This document shows, in pieces, positions 50,081 to 61,560 of a stretch of DNA of 64,000 bases. Below the pieces are notes generated by a model. That model ran no database searches. It worked only from the letters and a program-made list of their open reading frames with translations, and was not told the DNA's origin. The stretch's first letter is position 1, and the number at the start of each line of letters is the position of its first letter. The position numbers were made by a program, and so were the translations under genes. The stretch spans positions 51,758-115,757 of the forward strand of contig CAMPDV010001537.1 of assembly GCA_946699065.1 (NCBI GenBank), given 5' to 3'. This DNA is from Loxodes magnus. Taxonomy: Eukaryota; Ciliophora; Karyorelictea; Loxodida; Loxodidae.

Positions 50081-52124
50081 AAGAACTTTTATTTATCATT
50101 AAATTTTTATTTCGTATTTACCATATAAATGCAAAAGTCTTATTTATTAATTATTATTATATTTATTATGCTTTTTCTTTATTACTAATATTATTATTAT
50201 AAATATGTATTCACTATCAACTATATTTATCTTTTTATAAAATATTAGATTCATTTATGCTTTTTTTTTGGCTAAAGATATTAACTTTTTACTTCTTAAT
50301 CTAAAAAGTAATTTTTTAATTATTATTTTTACTTCTCCTATTAAATTTTTTACTAAATATTATTTTTAATTCCTAGTTGTAAATTTTTTTAAATATTTAT
50401 TTATTTTTTTAATTTTTACGAAATAAATTATCTATTGACCTATTCGTTTATTAATCTATAAATTAATCTTAAATTTTTTTTTATTTATCTTTCAACTAAG
50501 CTATTCTAATAGATTAATTTTAAAGTTTTTAACTTTATTAATTTCAAATTATTTTTACATTCCTCTATATTTGAGGGCCCTTTTGATTTACTTTTATGTT
50601 ATTTTTAAGTACATAATTTTATCAATTATGTTTTAGACTTTTAGTTAGCTCTCCATGATTGTATTTATAGATTCATAAAAGATAATATAAGTCTATCATT
50701 ATATTTTTTAGTTTTTAGCCTTATATAGAAGAGATATGATTTTATATATTTTCCTATAATCTAAATTTGAATTTTCTACTATCATTTCATGTTATTCCTT
50801 TATTCCTTTATTTAATTATTTTTTCTATTTTAGCATTTTATGCTTGTGTTCTAAATAATTAAAACGGTTCATTAAGTCTTAATAATGATTTGTTGTCTCA
50901 TTCTCTATAAATTATTTTTACAAAAATTAATTTTTTCTTAAAGTTCATTAATTTCGATATTTCTACGAAATTTGTATTTTAAGATAAAATCTAAAAATTT
51001 TATTTTTATTTATAGATCTATCAAAGTCAATCTAGTCAAAAAAATTAAATTTTCTATTTTAAATCTAAAAAACAAAATTTTTAGTAATTCTACACTTTTA
51101 TTAATTTAATTTATTTACCAATTAAATAACTTTTTAAAGACAGATTATTCAAAATTGCTGCTTAGTTCTAGTAAAACTATTATTATTATGCTCCTCTTTC
51201 TTATTATTTTATACTATTCAAATATTTCAACTTATAATCATTTTAAAAAATTATTTAACAACTCTTTAATTATTGAACTAAAAGTATAAATACATTTTGT
51301 GTATTTTGCTGATTAAACGAAGCATTTATTAATAAGATAATTATTTGGATATTTATTATAAAGTATAAGCATTTAACATAAAAGGCTTTACTTTATATTA
51401 GCATAAGACAAAGTAATGTAAAGAATAATTGATTCTAGTTAGTTAGATTAGTTCACTTTATAATATTAAACTAAATAAAAAAACAAACTAAAATATTTTA
51501 TACTTCTATAAAACAATCTAAATGGGATTTTTAACTTCGAAAATTGAAATGAGAATATAATAGTTTTCATAAACAGTAAGTTCTAATATTAAACTTTTTT
51601 AAAATAATTGACATAATTTTTTAGATATAATTACTAAATTTTAAAGATAAGGTTAGCTTAAATATCTAAGTATTAGAAAAGAATGACAATTTAAGTTTAA
51701 AAATTTAGAATTTATTTGAAAATAACTATATTTTATAAAATTATTATATTTATATTAAAATTACATATAACTCAATAAATTTAGCAAAATTATAAATATA
51801 TACCATAATAGTTATAAGCAAAAAATATTATTCTAATAATATCACTTTAATTTTTCTTTTTATAAATAGGAAATAAATTAAAAAGCTGTAGTAAAAGATT
51901 AAAAATTAGAAATAAAATTATAAATATAAACAAGTTGCTTCTATAAAACATTAAAAGATAATTATAAAAACGTTAAATCATAAAAATGTCAAAAAATAAA
52001 TTTCTTGAATGAATGATAAAAATTAAAGGAAAACTAACCTTATCTAAAAATTTATTTTAAATATTCAAATGGTCAAAACATTAAAATAAAAAAGAGAATA
52101 TGTATTAACTTAATTTATTATTAT
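50081..52124. other. A+T-rich DNA, nothing recognised
   Basis: 2 kb without credible frames, element ends or repeats. Confidence 0.5.
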
Positions 52125-52945
52125 AGACTAAATTAAATGCTTAATATTGCATGCTCTTTTTCCGAATATATAAACCCATTTCGGATTAGCTGGATTTCTT
52201 TTTGGTTAGGATACATTCTTCACTCTTCTCTGCTGTTCAGGTTCTGCATTAGATTTTCATTTTCTTTTATACATCTTTCTTTGAAAAATACAATAATTTT
52301 TCAAAATTATTATATCTCCTTTCTTTTCAATATCTTTCTTACCAATATGCTTTTTGCATTTTCTGATTCAATAACATAGTCAATAAAAATGTTTATAAAT
52401 TCCTACTACAGTAGTACTTCTTTCATATTGGCTTAGTTAGTATCTCCAAGTGTAAAAAGGTAGTATCTTTTTTAATTTCATTTTATTATCTATTTTTTCT
52501 TTTCGTTGTGCGTTTTAGAATTTAAATTGCAATTTACCCGATTTTCTTCCATTTCTCCGAGTATATATCAATTTTCATACTCTTCTATTATTTAGACTAA
52601 GTTTGACTGATTTAGTCTTGAGATATGTTTCAAAGAACATTCAGGTCTTTCTCAGGTCATTAGTCTCAATTCTATTTCTTTTGTAATTTTAAGCTTTTCC
52701 TTGGTTTTTTTATTATCTTTCTTCAATTTTTTGTCCTTTTCTTATAGGTTTAGCACCAATTTAATAAACTAGGTATAGCATATTAATAACTTGGTGATTA
52801 AATCAGAGACTTACGAGTGTAAGATATTTTTGGCCTATTTTCTAGGCTTTTCTTCAGAAATAGGAGTTTATATTTATTAGCCAATCTTCTTGACGGTTTA
52901 TCTTTTATCATAGAAATTCTAGGAAACGCTTATTTCAACTTTTTG
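52125..52945 (-). mobile_element. Gag-like retroposon inserted at the end of a LINE ORF2
   Basis: The minus-strand element begins with an A-run and a start-like codon (GTT GAA ATA AGC, where young copies have ATG GAA TAA TCT). It is about 820 bp long. It ends with stem CCGAA/TTCGG and tttagtct plus an (ATA)n tail. One phase is kept throughout: TPISEEKPRKQAKNILHSQ and LVLNLQEKDKKLKKDNKK align with the element at 11551-12547. At least five in-frame TGAs occur in the second half, and the knuckle is not recognisable. Its start coincides with the stop of the neighbouring LINE frame. Confidence 0.7.
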
Positions 52946-53765
52946 GGAATAAGCAAATTATTTTTAATCTTGTCTTGATCTCATCATTTTTCTTTAAATA
53001 TTCTTCTTTCTACTCATCTTTTCCTTTTTCCTTTTTTGCTTCCTCCATTTCTAAATTCTCGAGTCTTCTTGCCATTAGTTTCTTGTGAAATATTTTGATT
53101 TATAACTCTAAATACTCGAAATTAAACCTTGAAAATAAGTTTATATATTCTTCATCATATATCATGAGATGCCTTAAGTCATAATTCCCGATCTTTTCTG
53201 ATAGTTAATCATTTATATTAGAATAGTATTCACAATTAAAGATATGTTTGAAAGTCTCATACTCATAACATATACAATAGGGATTATAAATAGAATAAGG
53301 ATGATTTTAAAGAATCTTACGAAAATAATAAGATTATGTTCTATGTTTATATATACTGATAATTTCTCGTCTATACTATTTGTTTAATTTTGTATAAATA
53401 ATTTGTGAAAATAGTTAAAGATTACCAAATTACTCAGTATTTATTTTAGCTGTTTTCATTCTCATACATTTTTTAGTAGCTAAATTATAGAAATATTGCT
53501 GCATTTTGTCTCTTATATGCTTATTAAAAATTTTAAGATTGGCATTATTCTATTAGTTCTGCAGATGGTCATATAGATCATTATGCTTGAAAATTTCACT
53601 ACCTTTAAAAATAATAATTTTAGCTGATGTGAAGTAAATAAATAAATAAAATAAAGTATATTTAAATTGGCTTAGAATTGAAGTTATAATAATGGAAGTA
53701 GTTAAATACTTGGTAAAATAAATGTATTTAAATTTAAAAAAGCATATAATTATTACTATAACCAA
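52935..53765 (-). pseudogene. Non-LTR retrotransposon ORF2, C-terminal region
   Basis: An uninterrupted ciliate-code frame ends at TGA 52935-52937. From about 53630 it reads as ordinary protein. KLNKQYRREIISIYKHRTQ is followed by NPYCICYEYETFKHIFNC, which matches the C-terminal Cys/His motif of LINE ORF2 proteins (CxxC...ETxxHIxxxC). A charged tail follows (KLMARRLENLEMEEAKKEK). About 230 codons lack any TGA. The reverse-transcriptase core is absent, so it is 5-prime truncated or cut by other insertions. LINEs supply enzymes acting on their own RNA and sometimes on others. A second copy lies at 60950-61560. Confidence 0.75.
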
Positions 53766-53829
53766 TAAAAATTAGTTTCCATCATATTATAAAATAAAAC
53801 TTAAATTATCTAATATTTTTATTTCAGGC

Positions 53830-54260
53830 AATTAATAAAAACGATAATAAATCGTACTTAATATTATAAAAACTTATAGTTTAAGAGAAGAAAAACAATG
53901 GTCAGATTAAGTAGCTTTAGAAAAATTTTAAGCAGGTATTGAGAAGACTATGAAACGCACAAATAATATTTACAGATAAACGTTCTTTGAAATAAATTCA
54001 AATACAAAGAAAAATTAATAGTAGAATAGAATGAATTTACTTCAAAAGGATCTTTCGAATGAAATCGAATTTGATCTGCAAAATTAAATAATAATGGGCC
54101 TGGTGGAAGAATAAATCGAAGAAGAAGAAAGAGAACTTTATACCATAAGGTTATAAAGCTTTAAATATTAATAATGAGTTGGAAAAATGATTTTTAGCGT
54201 ACTTTTTAATAAGTGGAAAGCCAAATAAAGAAGACTCCACTAAATAAATTATGTTATGTT
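53830..54260 (+). pseudogene. Acidic helical gag-like frame with 3-prime hairpin
   Basis: A TGA-free frame from at least 53881 to TGA 54175-54177: EEKQWSDQVALEKFQAGIEK, then MNLLQKDLSNEIEFDLQNQ and LVEEQIEEEERELYTIRL. The first in-frame Met is at 53950. Just downstream a hairpin AGTGGA/TCCACT (54212-54241) resembles the GTGG/CCAC hairpin of the retroposons. The WSDQ..LEK run vaguely recalls a SANT-type helix, but I would not claim it. Most likely another truncated family member. Confidence 0.4.
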
Positions 54261-54544
54261 AAGAAATTTTATCTGAAAATAATAAATTTTTATTAGCTTA
54301 TAAATCACTAAAAATTTAGTTTTTATTAAGTTAAATATATGCTTAATATTTTTTAGTTTTTTGGTTGCTTATCTCATTTGTTAAAAATATCTACTATTCA
54401 TAAATAATAGTTTTTATATTGACTTAATTAAATTAATTTTATTAATAAGTAAAACATTAGAATTGTTTCTTCTACTTTAAATAAGATAAATTATTTCTTA
54501 TAATTTTTATGCTTTTTTATTACGATAACTAACACAATAATAAT

Positions 54545-54885
54545 ATTTTACTTAAAAGTTTAAAAAATAATTTCGCTTTCCCCAGGAATTCAACCTGTTT
54601 GAAGCGGGCCAGATATTTTGACATGGTTGGTTTCCACACTAATTTGAAAGGTTAAAGATTGTTTCCTCTTGTTTAACTATGACTTATTTTTGGTTTTAAA
54701 TTTTCACCTTTTCTAGATTAGAAGGATCGGGATTGGCCATGCGCTTGTCTTAAGAAGGAGATGACGAGCTTGATTAATCGATAGCCTTCAGTTTTTATTT
54801 TTGGTTCTTAAGGATTTTTTTTCAAGCATTCTTGATTTCTACTTTTTTATGGTGTTGTCCAATGTTAAATTCCATTTTTTTAATA
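54545..54885 (-). mobile_element. Internally deleted gag-like retroposon
   Basis: It starts at an A-run and ATG 54875 (MEFNIGQHHKKVEIKNA). After one TGA it reads KAIDQSSSSSPSQDKRMANP, matching the Ser-rich N-terminus at 5190-5744, then jumps to the family 3-prime hairpins and A/T tail. About 340 bp, so roughly 500 bp of the middle is missing. The hairpin stem CAGG/CCTG (54583-54597) differs from CTGG/CCAG elsewhere by a compensated pair. With both ends retained it is a miniature derivative. Confidence 0.6.
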
Positions 54886-55264
54886 AATTTACGATAACTA
54901 GCATTGATAACTTAAATTAAATATGTATCTCTTTCTCTTATTTTAATTTAAGATACTTTAAATCATTCAATTTACCAAAATGAGCACTAAATAAACATTT
55001 CAATATTTATATAATAATATACCCTTTTAAAAAATACATATAATTAAATCAAAAATAACTGCTTTATTAAATTCATTTTTAAATGGTAAGAATAGAAAAA
55101 GTATAGAAACTAATTATTACTATAGCAATATAAGTGACATAAATCCAATGTACTATCATATATAATAAACCAGTTATTAAAATTTATTAAGTAATGAAGA
55201 ATTTGATAAGCATAATTTAGTAAATTTATAAAAATATAATTAAATAATAAAAAATATTTGTTTA

Positions 55265-55690
55265 GCTTTTTAATAAATAAGGAATTCGTCTCTCTAAGAA
55301 TTAAAGAAGAAAAATATATTAATCAACTAACTAGGAGCTAAAAAAGTGAAGACAGAATTGAGAACAGAGGGAAATGTAATGGTTGGTCTTACTAAATAAA
55401 CTAATCCTGAAATAAAAAATAAATTTAAAATAAAATTGAACTAAGAAAATATAAATTTCAAAGCATGATTAAATTATTTTAATCAAGAAGAAAAAATCCG
55501 GGAATTAATGAACTGCTTAGAAGATCAAACAATGAACTTATAATTCTTAAAGTTCACTGAAAAAAAATTTAGTAACAAAAATTAGCACTATGAAATGTCC
55601 TAGATTAATTAATATAATCGCGAAGAATGATTATAAAAGAAAATTAACATAAACTTCAGCATTAGTTAATTTGAGAAAAATTCATTTTTT
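55265..55690 (+). pseudogene. 5-prime half of a gag-like element in repeat C2
   Basis: SSLQELKKKNILINQLGAKK and, after one TGA, YFNQEEKIRELMNCLEDQ, aligning with the coiled coil GEKIRELMNTIEDQ at 5190-5744 and with the complement of 24430-24845. The 3-prime half is deleted in this arm. Confidence 0.55.
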
Positions 55691-58169
55691 TTAATTAAGT
55701 AGTAGTAAGGGAACATGTTTTACCGAAAAATAACCGAGATTAATTTAATGCTACATAAACAGATAAATATAGATGGTAATGAAAAGTATTTGTGATTAAT
55801 AATTCTATAAAATATAAAAATTATAAACTAAATATAAGTAATCTTAATAATGCTAAGTTTATGTAGTCAAATATTAGAAAAATTGTAATTATTTGGTACA
55901 TTATTAATTTAAAGAGAAAATAAAATCTATTTATGAAGATTAATTAAAAAAAGAAAATATTGCTAAAAAATTAATTAGTAAGCTAAGAAATGATAAACTT
56001 AAAATAATTGATGTGAAGTTATTATAGGATAATTATTTTACGAACAAACTAATTTATAAAATAAAAAAATAATTAGAAAACGAAACTATTTATGTACATA
56101 GAAAAATAATTATTTAAGTACAAACCTAAATTAAATCAATGTTTAATTTATTAAATTTTTAGCTAAAAACAAATTTAACTACTTTTGAAAGGAGCATCAA
56201 AGAAAGAAAATTAATAATTAAATATATAAATAAATTTTCTGTTTTAAATAAGTAAATTTTATCTTACTATAGGAAATTAGCAAAATTTTTAAATAGAGAT
56301 ATAATTTATTAATTAAATGGTTTGCTATTCTTTTGTGAGTATATACCATTTTATAAAGAAAAATGAAAGAAAAAAACTATTATATTATTAAACTGAGCAA
56401 TAATAGACGAAATAAGCTTAGAAATATAACTGAAAGTATTTAGATTTGAGACTAAAATAAATTTTAAATAACTAAAAAATTTTAGTAAAGAATGTCATTT
56501 GCTGATGAATTTAGTCCAAAAAATTTACCTTAAATGGATTTTAAATATATTTTATTTAATAAGGTTCATTTTTACCTCAGTATGAGTAAATAAATTATCT
56601 TGTGATTTAATTAAAATAAAGAAAAATTAAAATTAATAAGTATTATTTTATATAGTTTTGTTAGCAAAAGATAAATCATAATAAAATTACTGAAAATAAA
56701 AAAAATTGCTAATATTTTAATTTAAAATTAAATTAAAAACTAAAATTTGTAAATTCTGCTAATTCTATTAAATTTAGCATTATACATTTATTAAATTTAT
56801 TTTTAAATTTATAACTATAGTACTATTTCTTTTTTTATTCGTTTAAAAATTTATGTTTCATTTGTAAAGTAGCTTTCTTCGTTTTTTATTTCTACATTAT
56901 TAAACTAAAATTTATACATATTTTCTAATATTTTTTACTTATTGTTTATATACATTTTCATTCTATCATTTACATAATGAAAAGGACTTAAGCATTGAAA
57001 CATTATATTTTGAGTTTGTAATTCGCGAAATAGTCAAAGGGGAATAATATGGTGGAGTTATAAAAAAATGTTTTTAATGCAGAAAATACTTGTATTTAAA
57101 AGATCGTTACTTCTCGATTTTCATTAAAGAATATGATAGCTAAATATTTTTACAAATAGAACTTATCTTCTCTAAGAGAGTAGAGATCTGGATTTTTAAG
57201 AAAAAAATATCAATAATTAAATAATAGAATCGAAAATATAATTAATTAAAATATTTTTCGGTAGCGATAAATAAAAGGAGTATCTATCTTTGAGAAAAAA
57301 GAAGTTATAAGTTATTTGAAAAGTGAAGAAGTAAAGTAAGAAAAGAAAGAATTTCAATTTTAAGAAAAAAAATTAAATTATAACTAAAATTAACTTTAAT
57401 TCGTTTTGAATAGTAATTAGTTTTAAAAAGAAAATTAATACATTTAGAATGAGAATGCGAATAATTGTAATTTAGTGTTTTATTAAAGCATTAAAAATAT
57501 ATATTATATAAAATTAAAATATTGTATAAGATAGTCTTTATTGGAGAAGATAAAATAGTAAAAAGCAATTTTTTATTATTAAGAAATAAAAATATTAAAA
57601 AATAAAATCTAAAAGAAAAGTGGCTTTAAAGAGATAGTTTTAATTTACCAAATTTTTTTAATATTAAAGAAGTTTAATAGCGAAAATAATATAATTTTAA
57701 GTAGATAGTCATGCTATTAAAAATGAGCTTGAGCTAATTGATGAAAAATGTAAGAAAGTAAAATATCAATAAACAATAAAGCATTTTTCTGTTTTTAATG
57801 TTTAAATTAATAAATTAATAAAAGAATAAAATTATATTACTAATTACTATAATGATTGTAATAAAACATTAATATAAAATTAGTTTCGCAAAAAGATGAA
57901 AATTTTTTGATTAATTTTGGTTTATTTGTTTAAAAAAATGTTTAGTTACTTATCATAAAAGTAAAAAAATCAAAATAATGAAAATAAAGAAAGTTATATG
58001 AGGATTGAAAGATCAATATTTTTATAATATTTTAAGATTATGAATCACTCAATTTTAATCAAAATATTATCTTATTTTATTTATTATTAAATTATATTTT
58101 AACCTATATTTTTTAATACTATTATTATTTTACAAACATTTTTTAAGAAATAATATTTAGATTAAAAAA

Positions 58170-58960
58170 TTATAATAATATATTCGCCTTTCCAAATACC
58201 AAATTAGAAAAATAAAAAGGAAAGCAGCGAAACAAATGCCGAGACAACAATAGTAAGAAGATAAATCAAGTTCCGCATCTGAAGGAAAAGTCATAGATGA
58301 AACAATAGAGACAAATCTAGTAAAAGTATAAAAATAATCATAACTCTAAATATAACTCGATTAAATGAAAAAACAATACAAAATTATTAGGAAAAAATTC
58401 GCAATCAAGGGAAAAATAAGAATTTAATGAATACTATAGAAGATTAAAATAATGAGCTACTAATAATTAGATGATAATTGATTTAGAATAATTCAGTCAC
58501 GGAATAGTAACTATAAGAATAATCTCAATCGAATTTTAAGCAAGAACAAAATATCATTATTGAAAAAGTCTCTACATAAACAAACGTCCAAGAAAAATAG
58601 AATGAAGAGAATATTAATATAGAATTATTAAAAAGAATCGACTAAATTGTAAAAAAATGTTTAATAGATTCAAGAAAAGTCAAATTAATTAATGCTTTTA
58701 TTGATAATTGAAGTGATACTTATTACAAAATTACGATCAGTGAAGGTAAAATTAGATAAAAGAACAACAAAGAACGTTAAGTATGATCAGCAGACTCTGA
58801 ATTACTCAAACAGGGATATACAAAAAGAAATTATTTGCATAAAAAGCAGAAGATTCTCATTGGTTACATTCACATAAAAAAATGGTAGCAAAAACCTGGT
58901 TGAAAATCCAGGGATTGCTAAACTTTTATTACTTTTAGTTTACCATTATTATTATTATAT
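58170..58960 (+). mobile_element. Gag-only retroposon inside repeat C2
   Basis: Plus-strand copy closest to the element at 4930-5750 (RKAAKQMPRQQQQEDKSS). The start codon is lost (TTA in place of ATG). There is a frameshift near 58375, TGA where the sister copy has CGA (Arg), and a ruined knuckle (CFY-TGA-QLK-TGA-YLLQNY). The 3-prime hairpin (58895-58912) and (ATT)n tail are intact. C1 lacks this insertion. An imperfect direct repeat (about 12 bp, aatatttag-like) flanks it. Confidence 0.75.
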
Positions 58961-59997
58961 TTAAATTTTTATTTAAAAAAGGAATTATTTAGTAAGTAGT
59001 TAAAAGATTTTCCATTTAATTTATTACTATAAAATTTTGAATGAAACAATAAAGTGATGATTCAAATTTAATTAGCAAGCAGGCCTTAAATTAGAATTTT
59101 AAAGTTTTTAAAAAGTAATTAATTTAAGATTATTTCATTAAAATCAAATAGAGAATCAAGTTAAATTTTTAATTCACTAAATAAAACATTACTAAATTTC
59201 TAAATTTACAAGCATTTAATTAAATTATGCTATTTTATTTTTTAAATGTATATATTATTTCTACGAAGAGAACATTTAACAAATTAATGTTATTTAAATA
59301 AATATAAAGTTTACGATTAGGAAAATATTTTAGTTACTATATAATTCTAACTATGTAAAATAAAAAAAAGCTCTTATTTATAGTTTTAACTTATAATGCT
59401 TTAATATTTATGCTACGTTTTTTTTCTTATTCTATTAAAAAGAAGCAAGATTTAGATCTATTATCACTTATTATAGAATCACAACAAAATATGCTTATGA
59501 GAAATAAAGTGATACTAAATTGATAAAATATATCAACATGTAAAGCAAACTAAAATTTGTAGATAATTATGACTATTTTTTTGCTAAATCTAGAAATTAA
59601 AGTTGACTTTATAATCGAATACCTTATTTTAAAATTTAGATAATATAAAAAGTAGAAAATGTTTAGACTTACATTTTATAAATTAACAAATTTAAAATTT
59701 GGCAAGTTATGTTCTTATAGCGTATCTTAAATTTAAAAAAGAAACTAAATTTTCTAAATTTGTATTGAGAAATTAATTTCCTAGATCAATCAGTATAAAT
59801 TTTAAAATTTAAATTCGAAATCATTCGATAAAAATAAAGATAATTCTATAAGAAAAAATAGACTTTAATCCACAATTATAAAGAGTAAAATTAATCTTAT
59901 AATTAGATAAAAACGAATGATGTACTCTATGACACAAATAATTAAAAAATTACAAATAAAGAAATAAAAGAGAAAAAGTTGATAACTAGATAATTTT

Positions 59998-60026
59998 ATT
60001 TTATTTATTTATTTATTTATTTATTT
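59998..60026. repeat. Microsatellite (TTTA)n
   Basis: About seven tetramer units inside repeat C2. The corresponding place in C1 is not expanded. Confidence 0.75.
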
Positions 60027-60949
60027 CTTTTGTAATGATTGATAACTTAATAAAGAGCTTTATAATACTATGTGTGAATTATTAAAAAAGCTTTGTCTCC
60101 TTTTTAATTAACTAAGATAATAATTTAAGTATATTACATTTTTTTAAATCTTGTAATTAAGAAACAATTTAATAGAATATTTTACCTTATAAAAGTTTGA
60201 TAAGCCCAATGTTTTTAAACACACAAATAAGCATTCAAAATAAAAATTACTTTTAGAAGCAAAAAGTAGCATTAAAATGAAGTTTGATATCAAAATATTT
60301 CTTAATTAATAATATTTTATTCATGGAAATACAAATATAAAATAAGCTAAAATTATACTAATTTTACCTTTCTAAATTTAGTAACTTCTATCTCTTAGTA
60401 GTTAATTAGATATTTTTGTGATAAATCTAACAGAACTAAGAAATACTAAAATATTAAAAATATAATTAAAAAAGTACATATTTTGTTTACTTTTTATCAT
60501 TTTTAGCTTTCTTTATTTTTTCTGAATTTTAGAAATTTTTTTATTAAATCTTAGTAAGATTCTCTATGCAAACTACCTTTATTTAATTCTTTATTACTTA
60601 TGACTTAGAAAAATGATTAATAAGCTTATTTAATATATTAATCCGATAATTTCTTTTTTAAGGTTTGATGTTTTAAATGAATTTTGCTATATATATCTTT
60701 ATTGATTGCTACTTAAACATATTATAATTCTAAGTTTTCTATATAAAAAAAATAAGATAAGAAATGATAAAAAATCTCTACTAAGCAAAAAATTCATTTT
60801 CAAGAATAACTGATAATAACTTTTTATTTATATAAAGATTAAGTAGCAAGACTATCTGATTATTATAAAATAGATATTAATAACTAGGAATATAATAGTA
60901 GCATTAATACTTTTATATAGATGTTAAAAATTAGATCCTACATAAATTC

Positions 60950-61560
60950 TATAAAGTAACTACTTAAAGACTAAAAAAGATATCCACAGCAAAGTTATTT
61001 ATATAATAATTAGAATAATAATAATAAACCCTTAAATTACCTATCAAAAACTAAATAAATAGTATCGAAAAGAAATAATTAGTATACAAGCTCAGAGATT
61101 AAAACTACAACTTTCTCAAAAAGATTTAATATAGACTCTATTTAATTGAAAATCCCTATTATATTTGTGAAAAATTTGATTAATTTGAACATATTTTGGA
61201 TTTTTTACTATATAGATATGCGAAAATGGATAATAGCAAAATTGGATGATGAGACATTAGCAAATTAATAACATATGACCGAATCTATATCAATTAATTA
61301 AAAAATTATAACACATTGATCTGAAAATAGGAAATGTTAATAGGATGCTGCTTAAAAGGAGATTTTAATTATTCGTATTAGAAAAAGTTGAATGATAAGA
61401 AAATTCTGAAACTAAGGGGAAAGAAGAGAAAAACCAAGAAAAGGATGAATAAAATGAAGAAAATTAGGAAAAAGAGGTAAGTGGAAGATTAAAAGGAATA
61501 AACTGATAATAAAGATGATCTAGCTGTAAAAAATGAAGTTGAAAGCATAAAGATTTGAAA
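60950..61560 (+). pseudogene. Second LINE ORF2 C-terminal fragment
   Basis: KLNKQYRKEIISI is almost identical to the plus-to-minus counterpart at 52935-53765. After a 1-base shift the sequence continues VYKLRDQNYNFLKKIQ and ENPYYICEKFDQFEHIL, so the first Cys and the last Cys of the motif are changed. Two adjacent TGAs and further shifts follow, then a Glu/Lys-rich tail (TKGKEEKNQEKDEQNEENQ) parallel to the other copy. A clear pseudogene of the same LINE family. Confidence 0.65.

Larger units (their letters stand above)
55260..60640 (-). repeat. Large repeat C, copy 2 (inverted relative to copy 1)
   Basis: The reverse complement of this segment aligns with 18740-24870. It lacks the retroposon at 19181-20018 (clean empty site near 60165-60180) and contains instead the one at 58170-58960, which C1 lacks. 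It also lacks about 700 bp corresponding to 23700-24430. The two arms form an inverted repeat with about 30 kb between them. Confidence 0.75.

Noticed and set aside
53881-54177. SANT/Myb-like domain (QWSDQVALEKFQ)
   Set aside because: Only the first helix pattern is suggestive; the other conserved tryptophans and helices are absent.
56490-56520. SFADE frame in repeat C2 as a reverse-transcriptase FADD motif
   Set aside because: The second Asp is Glu, flanking residues do not fit, and the paralogous sequence in C1 has TTTTTTGATGAA, so the motif is not conserved.
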